Counted from the stretch's first letter, positions 48,684 to 58,082 are shown. The stretch is DNA of 64,000 nucleotides from an uncultured Verrucomicrobiae bacterium (GCA_937946835.1 CALFAV010000031.1:1-64000); one strand, 5' to 3'. Notes: generated from the letters alone by a model not told the origin. Program-made: numbers and translations.

Positions 48684-50633
48684 CTACCGCGCCATCCCCA
48701 GCCGCCCGGCCACCGCCTCCCAATCATAAACGCAGCCGCCCCAGGTGCCGCCGCCAGCCGCTTGAAGCAGCGCCCATAGGCGGGTGTCGTCGGGCAGCTC
48801 CGGGGCCGGCGCCAGGTCGGGATGCGGCGCGCGCGCGGCCAGTTCGGCGGCGCCTTCCCCGGGGTCGAGGCGGCGGTCGGCGGTGCCGAGGAAATCCACC
48901 CGTCCCTCGAGCCGGTGCGGGTCCACCTCCACGCGCACGTGGTCGCCGTCGCGCAATTTACCGATCGGACCGCCGGCCAGTGCTTCGGGTCCGATGTGGC
49001 CGATGCAGGCGCCGGTCGAAACCCCGGAAAACCGGCCGTCGGTCAGCAGGGTGACGTGTCGGCCCCAGGGCAGGTGTTTGAGGGCGATGGTGATCTGGGC
49101 GGTTTCCTCCATGCCCGTGCCCAGCGGACCGGCGCCGATCAACACCACGATGTCGCCCGCGCCCAGGCGTCCGTCCTTGAGCGCGCGCATCACGGCCCGC
49201 TCGGAGGTGAACACCTTGATCGGCCCTTCGTGGCGGAACACGCCGTCGGCCCCAAGCACCGCCGGGTCCAGGGCGGCGCTTTTGATGAGCGCCCCCTCGG
49301 GAGCGAGGTTGCCCCGGAGGAAGGTCACCGTGCGGGTCAGGCCGCGTTCCCGCGCCCGTGCCGGTGGCAGGATGACCTCATCCGGGTCCACACCATCGAG
49401 TTGGCGGAGCAGGGCCCGGAAGCGCGCCCGTCGCTCGCTGGCCGCCCAGGCGTCGAGGACCTCCTCCCAGGTCGCGCCCGCGGCGGTGAGCGCGCCGGTC
49501 TCGAGCACGCCCAGGTCGCGCAGGTGCAGCATCACTTCCGGTACGCCGCCGGCCAGGAACACGCGCACGGTGGGGTGCCCGACCGGACCGTTGGGCAACA
49601 CGTCCACCAGCCGGGGCACGCGGCGGTTGGCGGCCATCCAATCTTCGACCGTGGGCCGGGGCAGCCGCGCGGCGTGGGCAATGGCCGGGAGGTGCACCAG
49701 CAGGTTGGTCGAGCCGCCAAAGGCCGCGTGCACGGCCATTGCGTTGCGAATGCTGGCGGGCGTGAGCAGGTCGGCGGTCTTCAACCCGCGCGCCTCCAGC
49801 GCCACGAGCGCGCGGGCGGCGCGGACGGCGATTTCGGTCCACACCGGCTGGCCGGAGGGCGCCAGCGCACTGTGGGGCAGCGCCAGGCCCAGCGCCTCGG
49901 CCACCACCTGGGACGTGGCCGCGGTGCCGAGAAACTGGCAGCCGCCGCCCGGCGTGGCGCAGGCGCGGCAGCCCAGCTCGGCCGCTTCCTCCAGTGTCAG
50001 CAGCCCGTGGGCGAAGCGCGCGCCCAGGGTCTGCACCTTGCCGGCGTCCTCACCGTGCTCGGGCGGCAGGGTCACCCCGCCGGGCACCAGCACGGCCGGC
50101 AGATCTCGGGCGCCGGCCAGGGCCATCATCATCGCGGGAAGACCCTTGTCGCACGTGGCCACGCCCAGCACGCCCGCGCGCGTGGGCAGCGAGCGGATCA
50201 ACCGGCGAAACACCACCGCCGCGTCGTTGCGGTAGGGAAGGCTGTCGAACATGCCGGGGGTGCCCTGCGTGCGGCCGTCGCAGGGGTCCGAGACAAAACC
50301 GGCAAAAGGAATGCCGCCCAGCCGCCGCAACTCCTGCGCGGCGGCCTCGACCAGGAGGCTGATTTCCCAGTGGCCGGTGTGGTAGCCCAGCGCGATGGGC
50401 CGGCCGTCCGGCGCGCGCAGGCCGCCCTGCGTGGACAGGATGAGGAAGGGCTTGCGGCCCAGTTCGGCCGGATCCCAACCCATGCCGGCGTTCTGGGTCA
50501 GGCCGAACAGCTCGCCGCTGGGCCGCTCGCGGAGCATCTCGGGGGTGAGCGGCAGGCGGCCGGCGGGGCCCGGCGCCCGGGTGCGGACCTCGAAAAGGTC
50601 CGGGCGCGCCGGGGCGAAGAAATCGGCATTCAT
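48684..50633 (-). CDS. D-xylonate dehydratase, YjhG/YagF type (IlvD/Edd family)
   Basis: Dehydrates D-xylonate (or a related aldonate) to the 2-keto-3-deoxy acid in oxidative pentose breakdown; Fe-S enzyme. The sequence is collinear with E. coli YjhG over its length: [107 protein letters not shown] and [12 protein letters not shown]-like [16 protein letters not shown]. Cysteines for the cluster are in DPCDGR, ATCDKG and GGGCQFLG. 649 residues from ATG 50633; upstream extension to 50798 is discarded. It stands alone, divergent from an Asp-box protein gene. Confidence 0.92.
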   Translation of the reverse strand: MNADFFAPARPDLFEVRTRAPGPAGRLPLTPEMLRERPSGELFGLTQNAGMGWDPAELGRKPFLILSTQGGLRAPDGRPIALGYHTGHWEISLLVEAAAQELRRLGGIPFAGFVSDPCDGRTQGTPGMFDSLPYRNDAAVVFRRLIRSLPTRAGVLGVATCDKGLPAMMMALAGARDLPAVLVPGGVTLPPEHGEDAGKVQTLGARFAHGLLTLEEAAELGCRACATPGGGCQFLGTAATSQVVAEALGLALPHSALAPSGQPVWTEIAVRAARALVALEARGLKTADLLTPASIRNAMAVHAAFGGSTNLLVHLPAIAHAARLPRPTVEDWMAANRRVPRLVDVLPNGPVGHPTVRVFLAGGVPEVMLHLRDLGVLETGALTAAGATWEEVLDAWAASERRARFRALLRQLDGVDPDEVILPPARARERGLTRTVTFLRGNLAPEGALIKSAALDPAVLGADGVFRHEGPIKVFTSERAVMRALKDGRLGAGDIVVLIGAGPLGTGMEETAQITIALKHLPWGRHVTLLTDGRFSGVSTGACIGHIGPEALAGGPIGKLRDGDHVRVEVDPHRLEGRVDFLGTADRRLDPGEGAAELAARAPHPDLAPAPELPDDTRLWALLQAAGGGTWGGCVYDWEAVAGRLGMAR

Positions 50634-50769
50634 GGTGGCCCGCAGCGTGCCACAGGAGCCGGGACAGGCACGCCGAAAAACTCCGGCGGCGGGGTGGAAA
50701 GGCCGGGGAAGCGCCGCGGTCTTGTCACTTGCGGGCGCAGCACGCCCGAGCCGCCCGCGTGGCGTGGAG

Positions 50770-50798
50770 TTGACCCGAGCCTGGCGGCCCAAAATCAT
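50770..50798 (+). promoter_or_regulatory. Candidate promoter for the second Asp-box protein
   Basis: TTGACC (50770-50775), 17 bases, AATCAT (50793-50798), in the 210-base divergent gap between the dehydratase and Asp-box genes. The -35 box is good and the -10 box weak. Confidence 0.35.
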
Positions 50799-50843
50799 TT
50801 ACCCTCGCCGGTGTCCGAACTAGCGTGCCTGCCGGTGAGCTGG

Positions 50844-52613
50844 ATGTGTTCAACGAACCCCGGCGGGGTTGTGGGGGCGTGGCTGGTGTTCCTCGGCTGG
50901 GCTTGGACCGGGGTGCACGCCGGGCCGGCAGGCCCGGTCACGTGGACCGACGAGGTGGTGGAGTTGGGCGGCGGGTGGGGACGCATGGTCGCCCTCGGCA
51001 ACGGCGGGTGGATCGCGGTCACCACCCGTTATCCCGCGGACACCAACAGTTATCTGCGAATTTCCCGCAGTACCGACCGGGCCCGCACCTGGACCACCCT
51101 TGCCGAAGTTCGGGAAGCGGGCCGGACGCTGGACAACGGCGAATTGGTGTGGCTGCCCGACGGCACCCTGTTGCTGGCGATGCGCTCGCTCATCCCCAAC
51201 CAGTCCTACCGGCTGCCGGTGTACGCCAGCCACGACGGCGGCCGGACCTGGAGTTACCGGAGCACCGTGGATGCGATCGAGGGCGAAACCGCGCGGCAGG
51301 GCCGGGGCCTTTGGGAGCCGGATTTCTGGGTGCTCGAAGACGGCCGTCTCGTGGTCACCTATTCCAACGAGAAACATTCCGGCTACAGCCAGTTGATCTC
51401 CCTGCGCGTGTCCCACGATTCCGGCGTCTCCTGGGGCCCGGAATCGTGGGCGGTAACCCCGCCGCGCGGCAGCAACCTGCGCCCCGGCATGTCGCAAATG
51501 ACCCGCCTGGCCAACGGCGACTACCTGCTGGCGTACGAGGTGGTCAATTCGGGCCGCGCGGATGTGCACGTCAAATTCTCCCCGGACGGCGTGACCTGGC
51601 CGGCGGGGCCGGGGGAGCGGGTGCCCTGCCAACATTGCGGCCCCTTCGTGAGCGCGCTCGCCAACGGGCTGGTGTTCGTCAGCTCCTGTGAGAACGTCGT
51701 TTCGTTCAGCGAGGACTTCGGGCGCACCTGGCAAAAAGTGGATCCGCCCGCCTGGGACCTGGGCTACGCTCACTCCTGGCCCGCGATTTACCAGACGGGC
51801 ACCAACGAGGTGGCCGTGATGGTGGTCCACCAAGGGGTCCGCGTGCGTTTCGGCCACCTCCAGCCCCGGCCCCGCTGGCCCAACCCGTGGACGGCCACCT
51901 TTGACGACGGCACGGACCGGGGGTGGGCACGCTATGGCGGCCGGTTCGCGGTTCAGGACGGGCGTTACCTCCTGAGCAACGCGGGGACTTTTGGGATGGC
52001 GATGGCGGGCGACGGATTTTGGAGCGACGGCACCCTCGAGGCCGAACTGCGACTGACCTCACCCGGCAACGCAGGGCTGATGTTCCGCACCACCAACCCC
52101 GATTACGAAGGACCGGACCACGCCTTCGGCTACTACGCCGGACTGGATACGGCGGGGCTGGTCGTGCTGGGCCGGATGAACAACGCCTGGACATTGTTAA
52201 CCAACCGCCCAGTGGCCGTGTCCCTCAACACCTGGTACCGGCTCAAGGTCACGCTGGAAGGTCCCCGGATCCGCGTGTACGTGAACAACTCGAGTCTCCC
52301 GCAGCTTGTCGTCGAGGACTTCCACTTTGCCCGCGGGCAGATCGGCGTGCGGGCCTTTCAGTGCAATGCCGAGTTCGACAACCTTCGGTTCACCAACGCG
52401 GTGCCGCTGCGCCTGAACTACCGACGCACGCCGGCGGGGTTGGACCTGGATTGGCCGTGGACCGGGGTCACCGTCCGGCTGGTCAGCAGTCCCGCGGTGG
52501 ATGCACCGGGTCTGCCGGTGGTCTTTCCGGTCGTGCCGGGGGAACGCGGATGGCGGGTCACGGTGCCCGGTTTGGAAGAGTCGGGGCGTTTTTTCTGGCT
52601 GGACGCGGATTAG
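50844..52613 (+). CDS. Exported Asp-box (sialidase-like) protein with C-terminal sugar-binding-like domain
   Basis: 589 residues. Signal GAWLVFLGWAWTGVHAGP. Four Asp-boxes (STDRARTW, SHDGGRTW, SHDSGVSW, SEDFGRTW) define a six-bladed propeller of about 330 residues. A concanavalin-like jelly roll follows (FDDGTDRGWARYGGRF to QIGVRAFQCNAEFDNLRF), similar in pattern to DUF1080/LamG laminarinase-type modules. The tail has LDLDWPWTGVTV and GRFFWLDAD. ATG 50844 is used; GTG 50811 would also be possible. The upstream 650 codons in the same frame are antisense to the dehydratase and not real. Probable exo-acting or polysaccharide-binding enzyme. Confidence 0.86.
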   Translation: MCSTNPGGVVGAWLVFLGWAWTGVHAGPAGPVTWTDEVVELGGGWGRMVALGNGGWIAVTTRYPADTNSYLRISRSTDRARTWTTLAEVREAGRTLDNGELVWLPDGTLLLAMRSLIPNQSYRLPVYASHDGGRTWSYRSTVDAIEGETARQGRGLWEPDFWVLEDGRLVVTYSNEKHSGYSQLISLRVSHDSGVSWGPESWAVTPPRGSNLRPGMSQMTRLANGDYLLAYEVVNSGRADVHVKFSPDGVTWPAGPGERVPCQHCGPFVSALANGLVFVSSCENVVSFSEDFGRTWQKVDPPAWDLGYAHSWPAIYQTGTNEVAVMVVHQGVRVRFGHLQPRPRWPNPWTATFDDGTDRGWARYGGRFAVQDGRYLLSNAGTFGMAMAGDGFWSDGTLEAELRLTSPGNAGLMFRTTNPDYEGPDHAFGYYAGLDTAGLVVLGRMNNAWTLLTNRPVAVSLNTWYRLKVTLEGPRIRVYVNNSSLPQLVVEDFHFARGQIGVRAFQCNAEFDNLRFTNAVPLRLNYRRTPAGLDLDWPWTGVTVRLVSSPAVDAPGLPVVFPVVPGERGWRVTVPGLEESGRFFWLDAD

Positions 52614-52731
52614 GGTCAAGCGCGCGGGTTTCCCTCCGGAACCCGGGCAAAGTCGGCCCGCGCGGCCCTCGCCGGGGAGCCGGTTGCGATTGCCAGCAGG
52701 GAATGAGCCGCTAAGTTGCGCGGCGATCGCC

Positions 52732-53277
52732 ATGAACGAACCCCGGATACCCCGCGATCCCGCGCGCCGCGACTTTCTTCGGGGCGCGGCCGCCGCCGTT
52801 CTGGGCGGCGCCACGTTGGCCATGCCGGTCGGAGCGGGCCTGTTCGTTTTTCTCGACCCTCTGCGCGCCCCGCGCGGTGCAGGCACCTGGAGTCGTGTCA
52901 CCCGCCTTTCCGCGCTGCCGGCCGACGGCATGCCGCGGCGCTTCACCCTGCGGGCCGAGCGCGTCAACGCCTGGACCCGGTATTCAGCCACGCCGCTGGG
53001 GGCGGTGTACCTGCGCCGCACGGGCGAGCAATCGGTGCAGGCGTTGCACGCGACCTGTCCCCACGCCGGTTGTCTGGTGGATTACGCCCCGGCGCGGGGC
53101 GGCTTTCTCTGCCCCTGCCACAACAGCACCTTTGCCGTGGACGGCGCGGTGAACGATCCCGCCAGCCCCAGCCCGCGCGGGCTGGATGCGCTGGAGGTGG
53201 AAATCCGGCATGGCGAGGAGGTCTGGGTGCGTTTCCAGAACTTCCGCGTCGGCGTGCGGGAAAAGGTCCCGGCATGA
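52732..53277 (+). CDS. Rieske iron-sulfur protein of a bc-type complex
   Basis: Electron carrier between quinol and cytochrome c in a cytochrome bc complex. A Tat-type leader and anchor (ARRDFLRGAAAAVLGGATLA) precede the [2Fe-2S] domain, with ligands in CPHAGC and CPCHNS and conserved DPASPSPRGLDAL. 181 residues. The gene overlaps the cytochrome b gene by four bases (ATGA), so the two subunits are co-translated. The first site is CPHAGC rather than the more common CTHLGC. Confidence 0.94.
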   Translation: MNEPRIPRDPARRDFLRGAAAAVLGGATLAMPVGAGLFVFLDPLRAPRGAGTWSRVTRLSALPADGMPRRFTLRAERVNAWTRYSATPLGAVYLRRTGEQSVQALHATCPHAGCLVDYAPARGGFLCPCHNSTFAVDGAVNDPASPSPRGLDALEVEIRHGEEVWVRFQNFRVGVREKVPA

Positions 53278-55079
53278 AGACGCTCGCGGACCGGGTGGAG
53301 ATGCGCACCGGACTGGTGAGCCGGCTGCGGCGGCTGTTTTGGGCGCCGTTGCCGGGCGGGGTCACCTGGCGACGGAGCTGGCTGGCGGCGCTGGGATTCA
53401 CGTTTCTGGTTCAAGCCGTCACGGGGTTTTTCCTGCTCACCGGTTACAGCGCCAGCACGCAGACGGCCTGGGAGAGCGTGTTTCATCTGCAGTTTCAGAC
53501 GCCCGGCGGCTGGCTGCTGCGCGGGCTGCACGTGGTGGCGGCGCAGGCGTTTGTGGTGCTGCTGGCGTTGCACCTGTTGCAGGTGGTCATCGCCGGGGCC
53601 TACCGCGCGCCGCGAGAGTTGAACCTGTGGCTGGTGCTGGTGTTGCTGCCGCTGGCGATCGCGCAGTCGGTCACCGGCTGGTTGCTGCCGTTTGACCAAA
53701 AGGGGTACTGGGCCGCGCGGGTGCCGCTGAACATCCTGGGCGTGGTACCCGGGGTGGGATCGTGGCTGCCCCAGGTGCTCCTGGGCGGCGCGGAGGTGGG
53801 GCATCACACGCTGACGCGGTTTCTGGCCCTGCACGCCACGTTGCTGCCGCTGACCATCGGCGGGGTGCTGTTGGCCCTTTGGCGGCTGGACCGGCACGGG
53901 GTCGAACGCGATTCCACCGTGCCCGGTGCGGCCCGGCCCGAGGCGTCCTGGTGGCCGGACCAAGCCCTGCGCGATGCCGTGGTGTGTCTGGCCGTGCTGG
54001 TGACGCTGCTGTTCCTGGTGCTGCGCCCCCGGCTGACCGGGGCGGAGGAGCCTTTCCCGGAACTGCTGGCGCCGGCGGACCCGGCCGAACCGTTTGCGGC
54101 CGCGCGGCCGGAGTGGTTCATGCTCTTCCTGTTTCAGTTCCTGAAGTACTTCCCGGCCGGGACGGAGGTGTGGGGGGCGGTGGTGATTCCCACGCTGGTG
54201 TTCCTGGTCATGGCGGCCATGCCGTGGATCGGGCGCTGGCGACTGGGAGCGCGGTTCAACACCGCGTTCATTCTGGCACTGGCGCTGGGCGCGGTGAGCC
54301 TGGGGGTCCTGGCCTGGCGCGAGGACCGGGCCAACGCGCATTACCAGGCCGCCGTGCGGGCGGCGCGGGAAGCGGGTGCCCGCGCGCGCGCGCTGGCCGC
54401 CGGAGGCATTCCGCCGGGCGGCGCGCTCGAGTTGGTACACGCCGACCCGGGGCTACAGGGACCGAAGTTGTTTGCCCGGCACTGTGCCAGTTGCCATCGC
54501 TACGAGGGCCACGACGGGCTGGGCGGTATCCCCACCGACCCGCCCAGCGCTGCGGACCTCAAGGGTTTTGCCAGCCGAGAGTGGTTGGCCGGTTTGTTGA
54601 ACCCGGAGCGCGTGGCCACGGCGCATTACTTCGGGGGGACGCGCTTCGCCGAGGGGCGAATGGTGCGTTTTGTGCAGCGGGACGTGGCCGGTTTCAGCGA
54701 GACGCAACGGGCGGCGTTGCCAAAGGTCATCGCCGCGGTGTCGGCGGAGGCCGGGTTGCCCGCCCAGGTCGAAGCGGATGCACGGGACGCGGCGTTCATC
54801 GCCGAGGGACGCGAGTTGATCCGAACCCGGGAGATGAAGTGCACCGGTTGCCACCAGTTTCACGTGCCGGACGAGGACGCCATCGCGCCGGACCTCACGG
54901 GCTACGGTTCGCGGGCGTGGTTGATGGACTTCATCCGCGACCCGGCGCACCCGCGGTTTTACGGGCGGCGCAACGACCGAATGCCGCGGTTCGGGGCGGA
55001 GGCGGTGCTGACGGAGCGGGAGGTGGGGTTGATCGCCGACTGGCTGCGGGGGCACTGGCCCGAACCGGCCGCCCCATGA
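53274..55079 (+). CDS. Cytochrome b fused to diheme cytochrome c
   Basis: 601 residues. The first 210 match cytochrome b6 with identical numbering of heme ligands: His86 and His100 in helix B and His187 in helix D (RFLALHATLLP). The fourth ligand position, 202, is Leu, and no His occurs between 188 and 207. There is also no Cys at position 35. A subunit-IV-like part follows (PEWFMLFLFQFLKYFPAG), then a periplasmic domain with two heme c sites, CASCH (404-408) and CTGCH (523-527), and probable Met ligands (GRMVRF, DRMPRFG). With the Rieske gene it forms a two-gene quinol:cytochrome c oxidoreductase. Loss of one b heme is a prediction from sequence. Confidence 0.93.
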   Translation: MKTLADRVEMRTGLVSRLRRLFWAPLPGGVTWRRSWLAALGFTFLVQAVTGFFLLTGYSASTQTAWESVFHLQFQTPGGWLLRGLHVVAAQAFVVLLALHLLQVVIAGAYRAPRELNLWLVLVLLPLAIAQSVTGWLLPFDQKGYWAARVPLNILGVVPGVGSWLPQVLLGGAEVGHHTLTRFLALHATLLPLTIGGVLLALWRLDRHGVERDSTVPGAARPEASWWPDQALRDAVVCLAVLVTLLFLVLRPRLTGAEEPFPELLAPADPAEPFAAARPEWFMLFLFQFLKYFPAGTEVWGAVVIPTLVFLVMAAMPWIGRWRLGARFNTAFILALALGAVSLGVLAWREDRANAHYQAAVRAAREAGARARALAAGGIPPGGALELVHADPGLQGPKLFARHCASCHRYEGHDGLGGIPTDPPSAADLKGFASREWLAGLLNPERVATAHYFGGTRFAEGRMVRFVQRDVAGFSETQRAALPKVIAAVSAEAGLPAQVEADARDAAFIAEGRELIRTREMKCTGCHQFHVPDEDAIAPDLTGYGSRAWLMDFIRDPAHPRFYGRRNDRMPRFGAEAVLTEREVGLIADWLRGHWPEPAAP

Positions 55080-55135
55080 CAAAGCGAAGGGCCACCAAGG
55101 CGGTGGCCCACAGGAAGAAAGCCGGGGAAGCGTGA
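55076..55135 (+). CDS. Possible 19-residue basic peptide
   Basis: An ATG overlapping the cytochrome stop opens a short frame, MTKRRATKAVAHRKKAGEA. It has Lys/Arg-rich composition but also contains the perfect hairpin at 55089-55109, so it may be non-coding terminator sequence. No other support. Confidence 0.2.
   Translation: MTKRRATKAVAHRKKAGEA
55089..55109. terminator. GC hairpin between convergent genes
   Basis: GGGCCACC (55089-55096), five-base loop, GGTGGCCC (55102-55109): a perfect eight-base stem between the cytochrome b/c stop and the convergent small basic gene. It could stop transcription from both sides; there is no T-tract. Confidence 0.45.
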
Positions 55136-55140
55136 TCGGC

Positions 55141-55410
55141 TCAGGGGGTCGGGGACGGCTCCGGGGTGAGCGGCGTTGCCGCGGGGGCATCCGGCGCGGG
55201 GGCAGCAGCGGCCGGCACCGGGGCGGGGGCGGATTCGGGCGCCGATGGTTGAGCAGGCTCACCGGTGGGTGCGGGAGCGGTCGGCGGGACGGCCGACGCG
55301 GGCTTGGGGCGGGCGCGGGTCAGGCGGGCCACCTTGGCCGCGAGCTTCTTGCGCTTGTAGTAACGCTTCCGGCGGCGCCGCTTTTCAATCTTGTTGTACT
55401 GCTTGCTCAT
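55141..55410 (-). CDS. Small basic protein with Pro/Ala-rich tail
   Basis: 89 residues. The first 34 are very basic (MSKQYNKIEKRRRRKRYYKR); the rest is a low-complexity Pro/Ala/Glu tail. The MSKQYNK start followed by a K/R-rich helix recurs, to my recollection, in Verrucomicrobia as a short conserved protein, perhaps nucleic-acid or ribosome associated. Start ATG 55410 is divergent from the lipoprotein gene with 47 bases between. Confidence 0.7.
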   Translation of the reverse strand: MSKQYNKIEKRRRRKRYYKRKKLAAKVARLTRARPKPASAVPPTAPAPTGEPAQPSAPESAPAPVPAAAAPAPDAPAATPLTPEPSPTP

Positions 55411-55457
55411 GGTTTCGCTTTACTTTGCCGTCTGAAGTTCGTTTGTTTGCGCGCACT

Positions 55458-56081
55458 ATGCTTGGGCGCGGTAGGTGGTTCAACTGCATTCTGGCCGGGG
55501 CCTTGGTACTCCTGGCCGGACTGGTGGGGGCTTGTCGCTCGCCGGAGGCGAAGCGGGCGGCCACCGAAGCCAGCACGTTGCGGCTGTACCTGGAAACCGA
55601 CTTCGACACCACCGGCGAGAAGACCGCGGTGGTGCCGGTGTACCGGGCCGCGCCCGTGCTGCTGCGCGTGGCCCGGGAGCCGTTTTTGGACGAGGCGCAT
55701 ATCGTGGATGCCCAGGTGGTGGACACGGTGGGCGGGTTTGCCATCGCCGTGCGGTATGATTTTCACGGGGCGCTGGTGTTGGACACGGTCAGTACGACCT
55801 ACCGGGGCCAGCGGATCGCCATTCACAGCACGTTTAGCGAGGCGCGCTGGTTGGCCGCGCCGAAACTGGCCACGCCCCTCAAGGACGGCCTGCTGGTGTT
55901 CACCCCGGATGCCACGCGCGAGGAAGCCGAGCGGATCGTGCGCGGCCTGAACAATGTGGCTGTCAAACTGGGCAACCGCCCCAAGCCCGCCAAGACCAGG
56001 TCGGCCAAATCAGCCCCATCCCCGAATTCTCCACCCGCCCCGGCGCCCTCGGCTCGCGCGGGGGAACGCTCAGCCCCCTGA
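55458..56081 (+). CDS. Lipoprotein with SecD-P1-head-like domain
   Basis: 207 residues. Signal and lipobox at LLAGLVGAC predict a lipid-anchored protein. The core (FLDEAHIVDAQVVDTVGGFA, then IAVRYDFHGALVLDTVSTTY, GQRIAIHS, TREEAERIVRGLN) follows the pattern of the first periplasmic (P1 head) domain of SecD/SecDF. A stand-alone lipoprotein of this type could interact with substrates emerging from the translocon; that role is inference. The C-terminus is Pro/Ser/Ala-rich. The M23 peptidase gene starts two bases after its stop. Confidence 0.75.
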   Translation: MLGRGRWFNCILAGALVLLAGLVGACRSPEAKRAATEASTLRLYLETDFDTTGEKTAVVPVYRAAPVLLRVAREPFLDEAHIVDAQVVDTVGGFAIAVRYDFHGALVLDTVSTTYRGQRIAIHSTFSEARWLAAPKLATPLKDGLLVFTPDATREEAERIVRGLNNVAVKLGNRPKPAKTRSAKSAPSPNSPPAPAPSARAGERSAP

Positions 56082-56083
56082 TC

Positions 56084-57088
56084 ATGCGTCTCCACCGGTG
56101 GTGCGGCGCTCTGCTGGCCGGCGCCGGGTGCCTCCAAGCCCAGCCGTTTTACCTGCCCACAGCCAACCGGGATATTTTTCAGCCCGGCGGGGAGACCCGC
56201 TATTTCGTGGGCACCACCGGCCGACCCTGGACCAGCGGTACGTTTGGTTGTGTGCGGTCCGAGGGCTGGCAATTGCACGAAGGCTGGGACATTCGCGCGG
56301 TGGGGCGCGATCGGCAGGGGGAACCTGCCGACGAAATCCGGGCCACGGCCGACGGGGTGGTGCGCTACGTGAACGACCGCCCGTCGCTCTCGAATTACGG
56401 CCGGTTTGTGATCCTCGAACATCGCGTCCACGGTCTGGAGGTGTACTCGATTTACGCGCACCTGGCCCGCTTCCGCCCCGGCCTGGCGGTGGGCCAGAAG
56501 GTTCGGGCCGGCGAACCGCTCGGCCGCATGGGTCGGACCTCGAACACCACCGAGGGCATCGCGAAGGAGCGGGCGCACCTGCACTTTGAACTGGGCCTGC
56601 GGATCAGCGACCGCTACGCGGCGTGGCAGCGCAAACACTTCCCCGGCCAGCGCAATGACCACGGGGAATTCAACGGCCGCAACTTCCTCGGCCTGGACCC
56701 GCTGCCGATTTTCCGCGCGCAACAGCAGCAGGGGGGGCGGTTTGACCTGGTGCGCGTGCTGCAGAACCAGACCCCGCTCTGCCGGGTGCAGGTGCGGGCC
56801 ACGCGGTTTGCGTGGTTGCGGCGCTACCCGCAGTTCGTCGTGGACAATCCCCGTGCGCGCCCAGAGGGCGTGGCCGGCTACGAAATTTCGCTCAATTATC
56901 ACGGGTTGCCGTTCAAGCTGGTCCCCCTGTCGGCAGCGGAGTTGAAAAGCCGCGCGCGTTACCACCTGCTCGAGGTCAATGCCGCCGAGCAGCAGGCCCG
57001 GCCGTGCGGCAAGCTCGTGACCCGCAGCGGCAACGGCTGGCGCCTGACCGCAACCGGCGAGCGGTTTTTGGACCTGCTGACCGAGTGA
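56084..57088 (+). CDS. Exported M23 (LytM-type) metallopeptidase
   Basis: 334 residues, signal peptide WCGALLAGAGCLQA. Zinc ligands of the M23 fold are seen in LHEGWDIRA (His and Asp) and ERAHLHFEL (HLH), with GRFVILEH and YSIYAHL between. The C-terminal 130 residues are outside the peptidase domain and unknown. M23 enzymes cut peptidoglycan cross-bridges, or serve as regulators of amidases when ligands are lost; here they look intact. Translationally adjacent to the lipoprotein gene (two-base gap). Confidence 0.88.
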   Translation: MRLHRWCGALLAGAGCLQAQPFYLPTANRDIFQPGGETRYFVGTTGRPWTSGTFGCVRSEGWQLHEGWDIRAVGRDRQGEPADEIRATADGVVRYVNDRPSLSNYGRFVILEHRVHGLEVYSIYAHLARFRPGLAVGQKVRAGEPLGRMGRTSNTTEGIAKERAHLHFELGLRISDRYAAWQRKHFPGQRNDHGEFNGRNFLGLDPLPIFRAQQQQGGRFDLVRVLQNQTPLCRVQVRATRFAWLRRYPQFVVDNPRARPEGVAGYEISLNYHGLPFKLVPLSAAELKSRARYHLLEVNAAEQQARPCGKLVTRSGNGWRLTATGERFLDLLTE

Positions 57089-57221
57089 AATACCGCCCGT
57101 GGGCCCCGCCGGTGGCCCCGGCGGCCATTGCAAGGCTCCTCCTCCGGCATCACGTTCTGGTACGCACCCCGGAATTTCGTTTTCCCACCGGGTTGGGCCG
57201 CTGCCCTGACGATGCCCGGAC

Positions 57222-57251
57222 AAAAAAAACAGGCACCCTTGCGGGTGCCTG
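57222..57251 (-). terminator. Intrinsic terminator of the pseudopilin gene
   Basis: On the minus strand a nine-base perfect stem (CAGGCACCC/GGGTGCCTG, 57230-57251, loop of four) is followed directly by eight T residues (57229-57222). It is the only textbook intrinsic terminator noticed in the window. Confidence 0.88.
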
Positions 57252-57275
57252 CGTAACCCTTCTCCGAGGCAGGGG

Positions 57276-58046
57276 CTAGTTGTTCTTGCCCGCGACGAAC
57301 GGGAAGATCAGGCGGTGCACGTCCTGGGAGTTGATGATCTGCTCGCGCACGCGCGCCCCGGTCACCGGCTGCACGCTGCCGTCCGACAAGCAGACATTGC
57401 CCTGATTCTGGTGGATCGTGTTGTGGAAGTTCAGGTAGTACTGGGCGTTGGCTTTGTTGGCCACCAGTCTCGGGTCCAGCTTCACCTCAACCTTGAAGAA
57501 GGCGTCGAATTGCGCGGCGGAAGTGGCGTTGGAGACGGTGGACATGTTCCGATCACCGGAGAGCATGCCCTGGGGACGGGTTTCATCGGCATCCAGGTTC
57601 ACGAAGTAGCTCACGGAGGCGTTGCCACCGCCCTGAGCGGCCGTGTACTTGATCATGCCGTAGAAGTTGCTGATGGCGGTGCGGGCGCTGTCCGCCGGAC
57701 AAACCACCGTTTTGGGCGTGGCCAGCTCGTTGGACATGGTCACGTAAATCCAATAGGTGTTGAGCGGGTTGCCCGCCCCGTTGGCCAGCGTCACGTACTC
57801 GCTGCAGCCGCCCTCGTTGGTGCTCAGACTCTGCGGGAAGCGGTCTTGCTGGTCGGTGGCGTACTGGCGGAAGGACAGTCCGACTTGTTTGAGGTTGTTG
57901 GCGCAATTGATCTTTTGCGCCTTGGCCTTGGCCTTGGCCAGGGCAGGCAGGAGCATGCCGGCCAGGATGGCGATGATGGCGATCACGACCAACAGTTCAA
58001 TCAGCGTGAACGCCCCGAGTTTGTGTTTGCGGAAGATTCGGCTCAT
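57276..58046 (-). CDS. Pseudopilin-like (prepilin N-methylation) protein
   Basis: 256 residues. Basic leader, then cleavage/methylation site and helix [20 protein letters not shown], an Ala/Lys segment ([20 protein letters not shown]), and the family C-terminus [20 protein letters not shown] (DG motif). It has its own strong promoter and terminator, unlike other genes here, which suggests an abundant product such as a major pseudopilin or surface pilin. Codon and residue choice (Asn, Ser, Thr rich) also fits a highly expressed exported protein. Confidence 0.94.
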   Translation of the reverse strand: MSRIFRKHKLGAFTLIELLVVIAIIAILAGMLLPALAKAKAKAQKINCANNLKQVGLSFRQYATDQQDRFPQSLSTNEGGCSEYVTLANGAGNPLNTYWIYVTMSNELATPKTVVCPADSARTAISNFYGMIKYTAAQGGGNASVSYFVNLDADETRPQGMLSGDRNMSTVSNATSAAQFDAFFKVEVKLDPRLVANKANAQYYLNFHNTIHQNQGNVCLSDGSVQPVTGARVREQIINSQDVHRLIFPFVAGKNN

Positions 58047-58082
58047 AGGGTTCGACTGTTTTTAAGGGTTACGGCTCGGGAC

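Noticed and set aside
48822-50843. Long N-terminal extension of the second Asp-box protein
   Set aside because: This part is antisense to the D-xylonate dehydratase and precedes a clear signal peptide at 50844.
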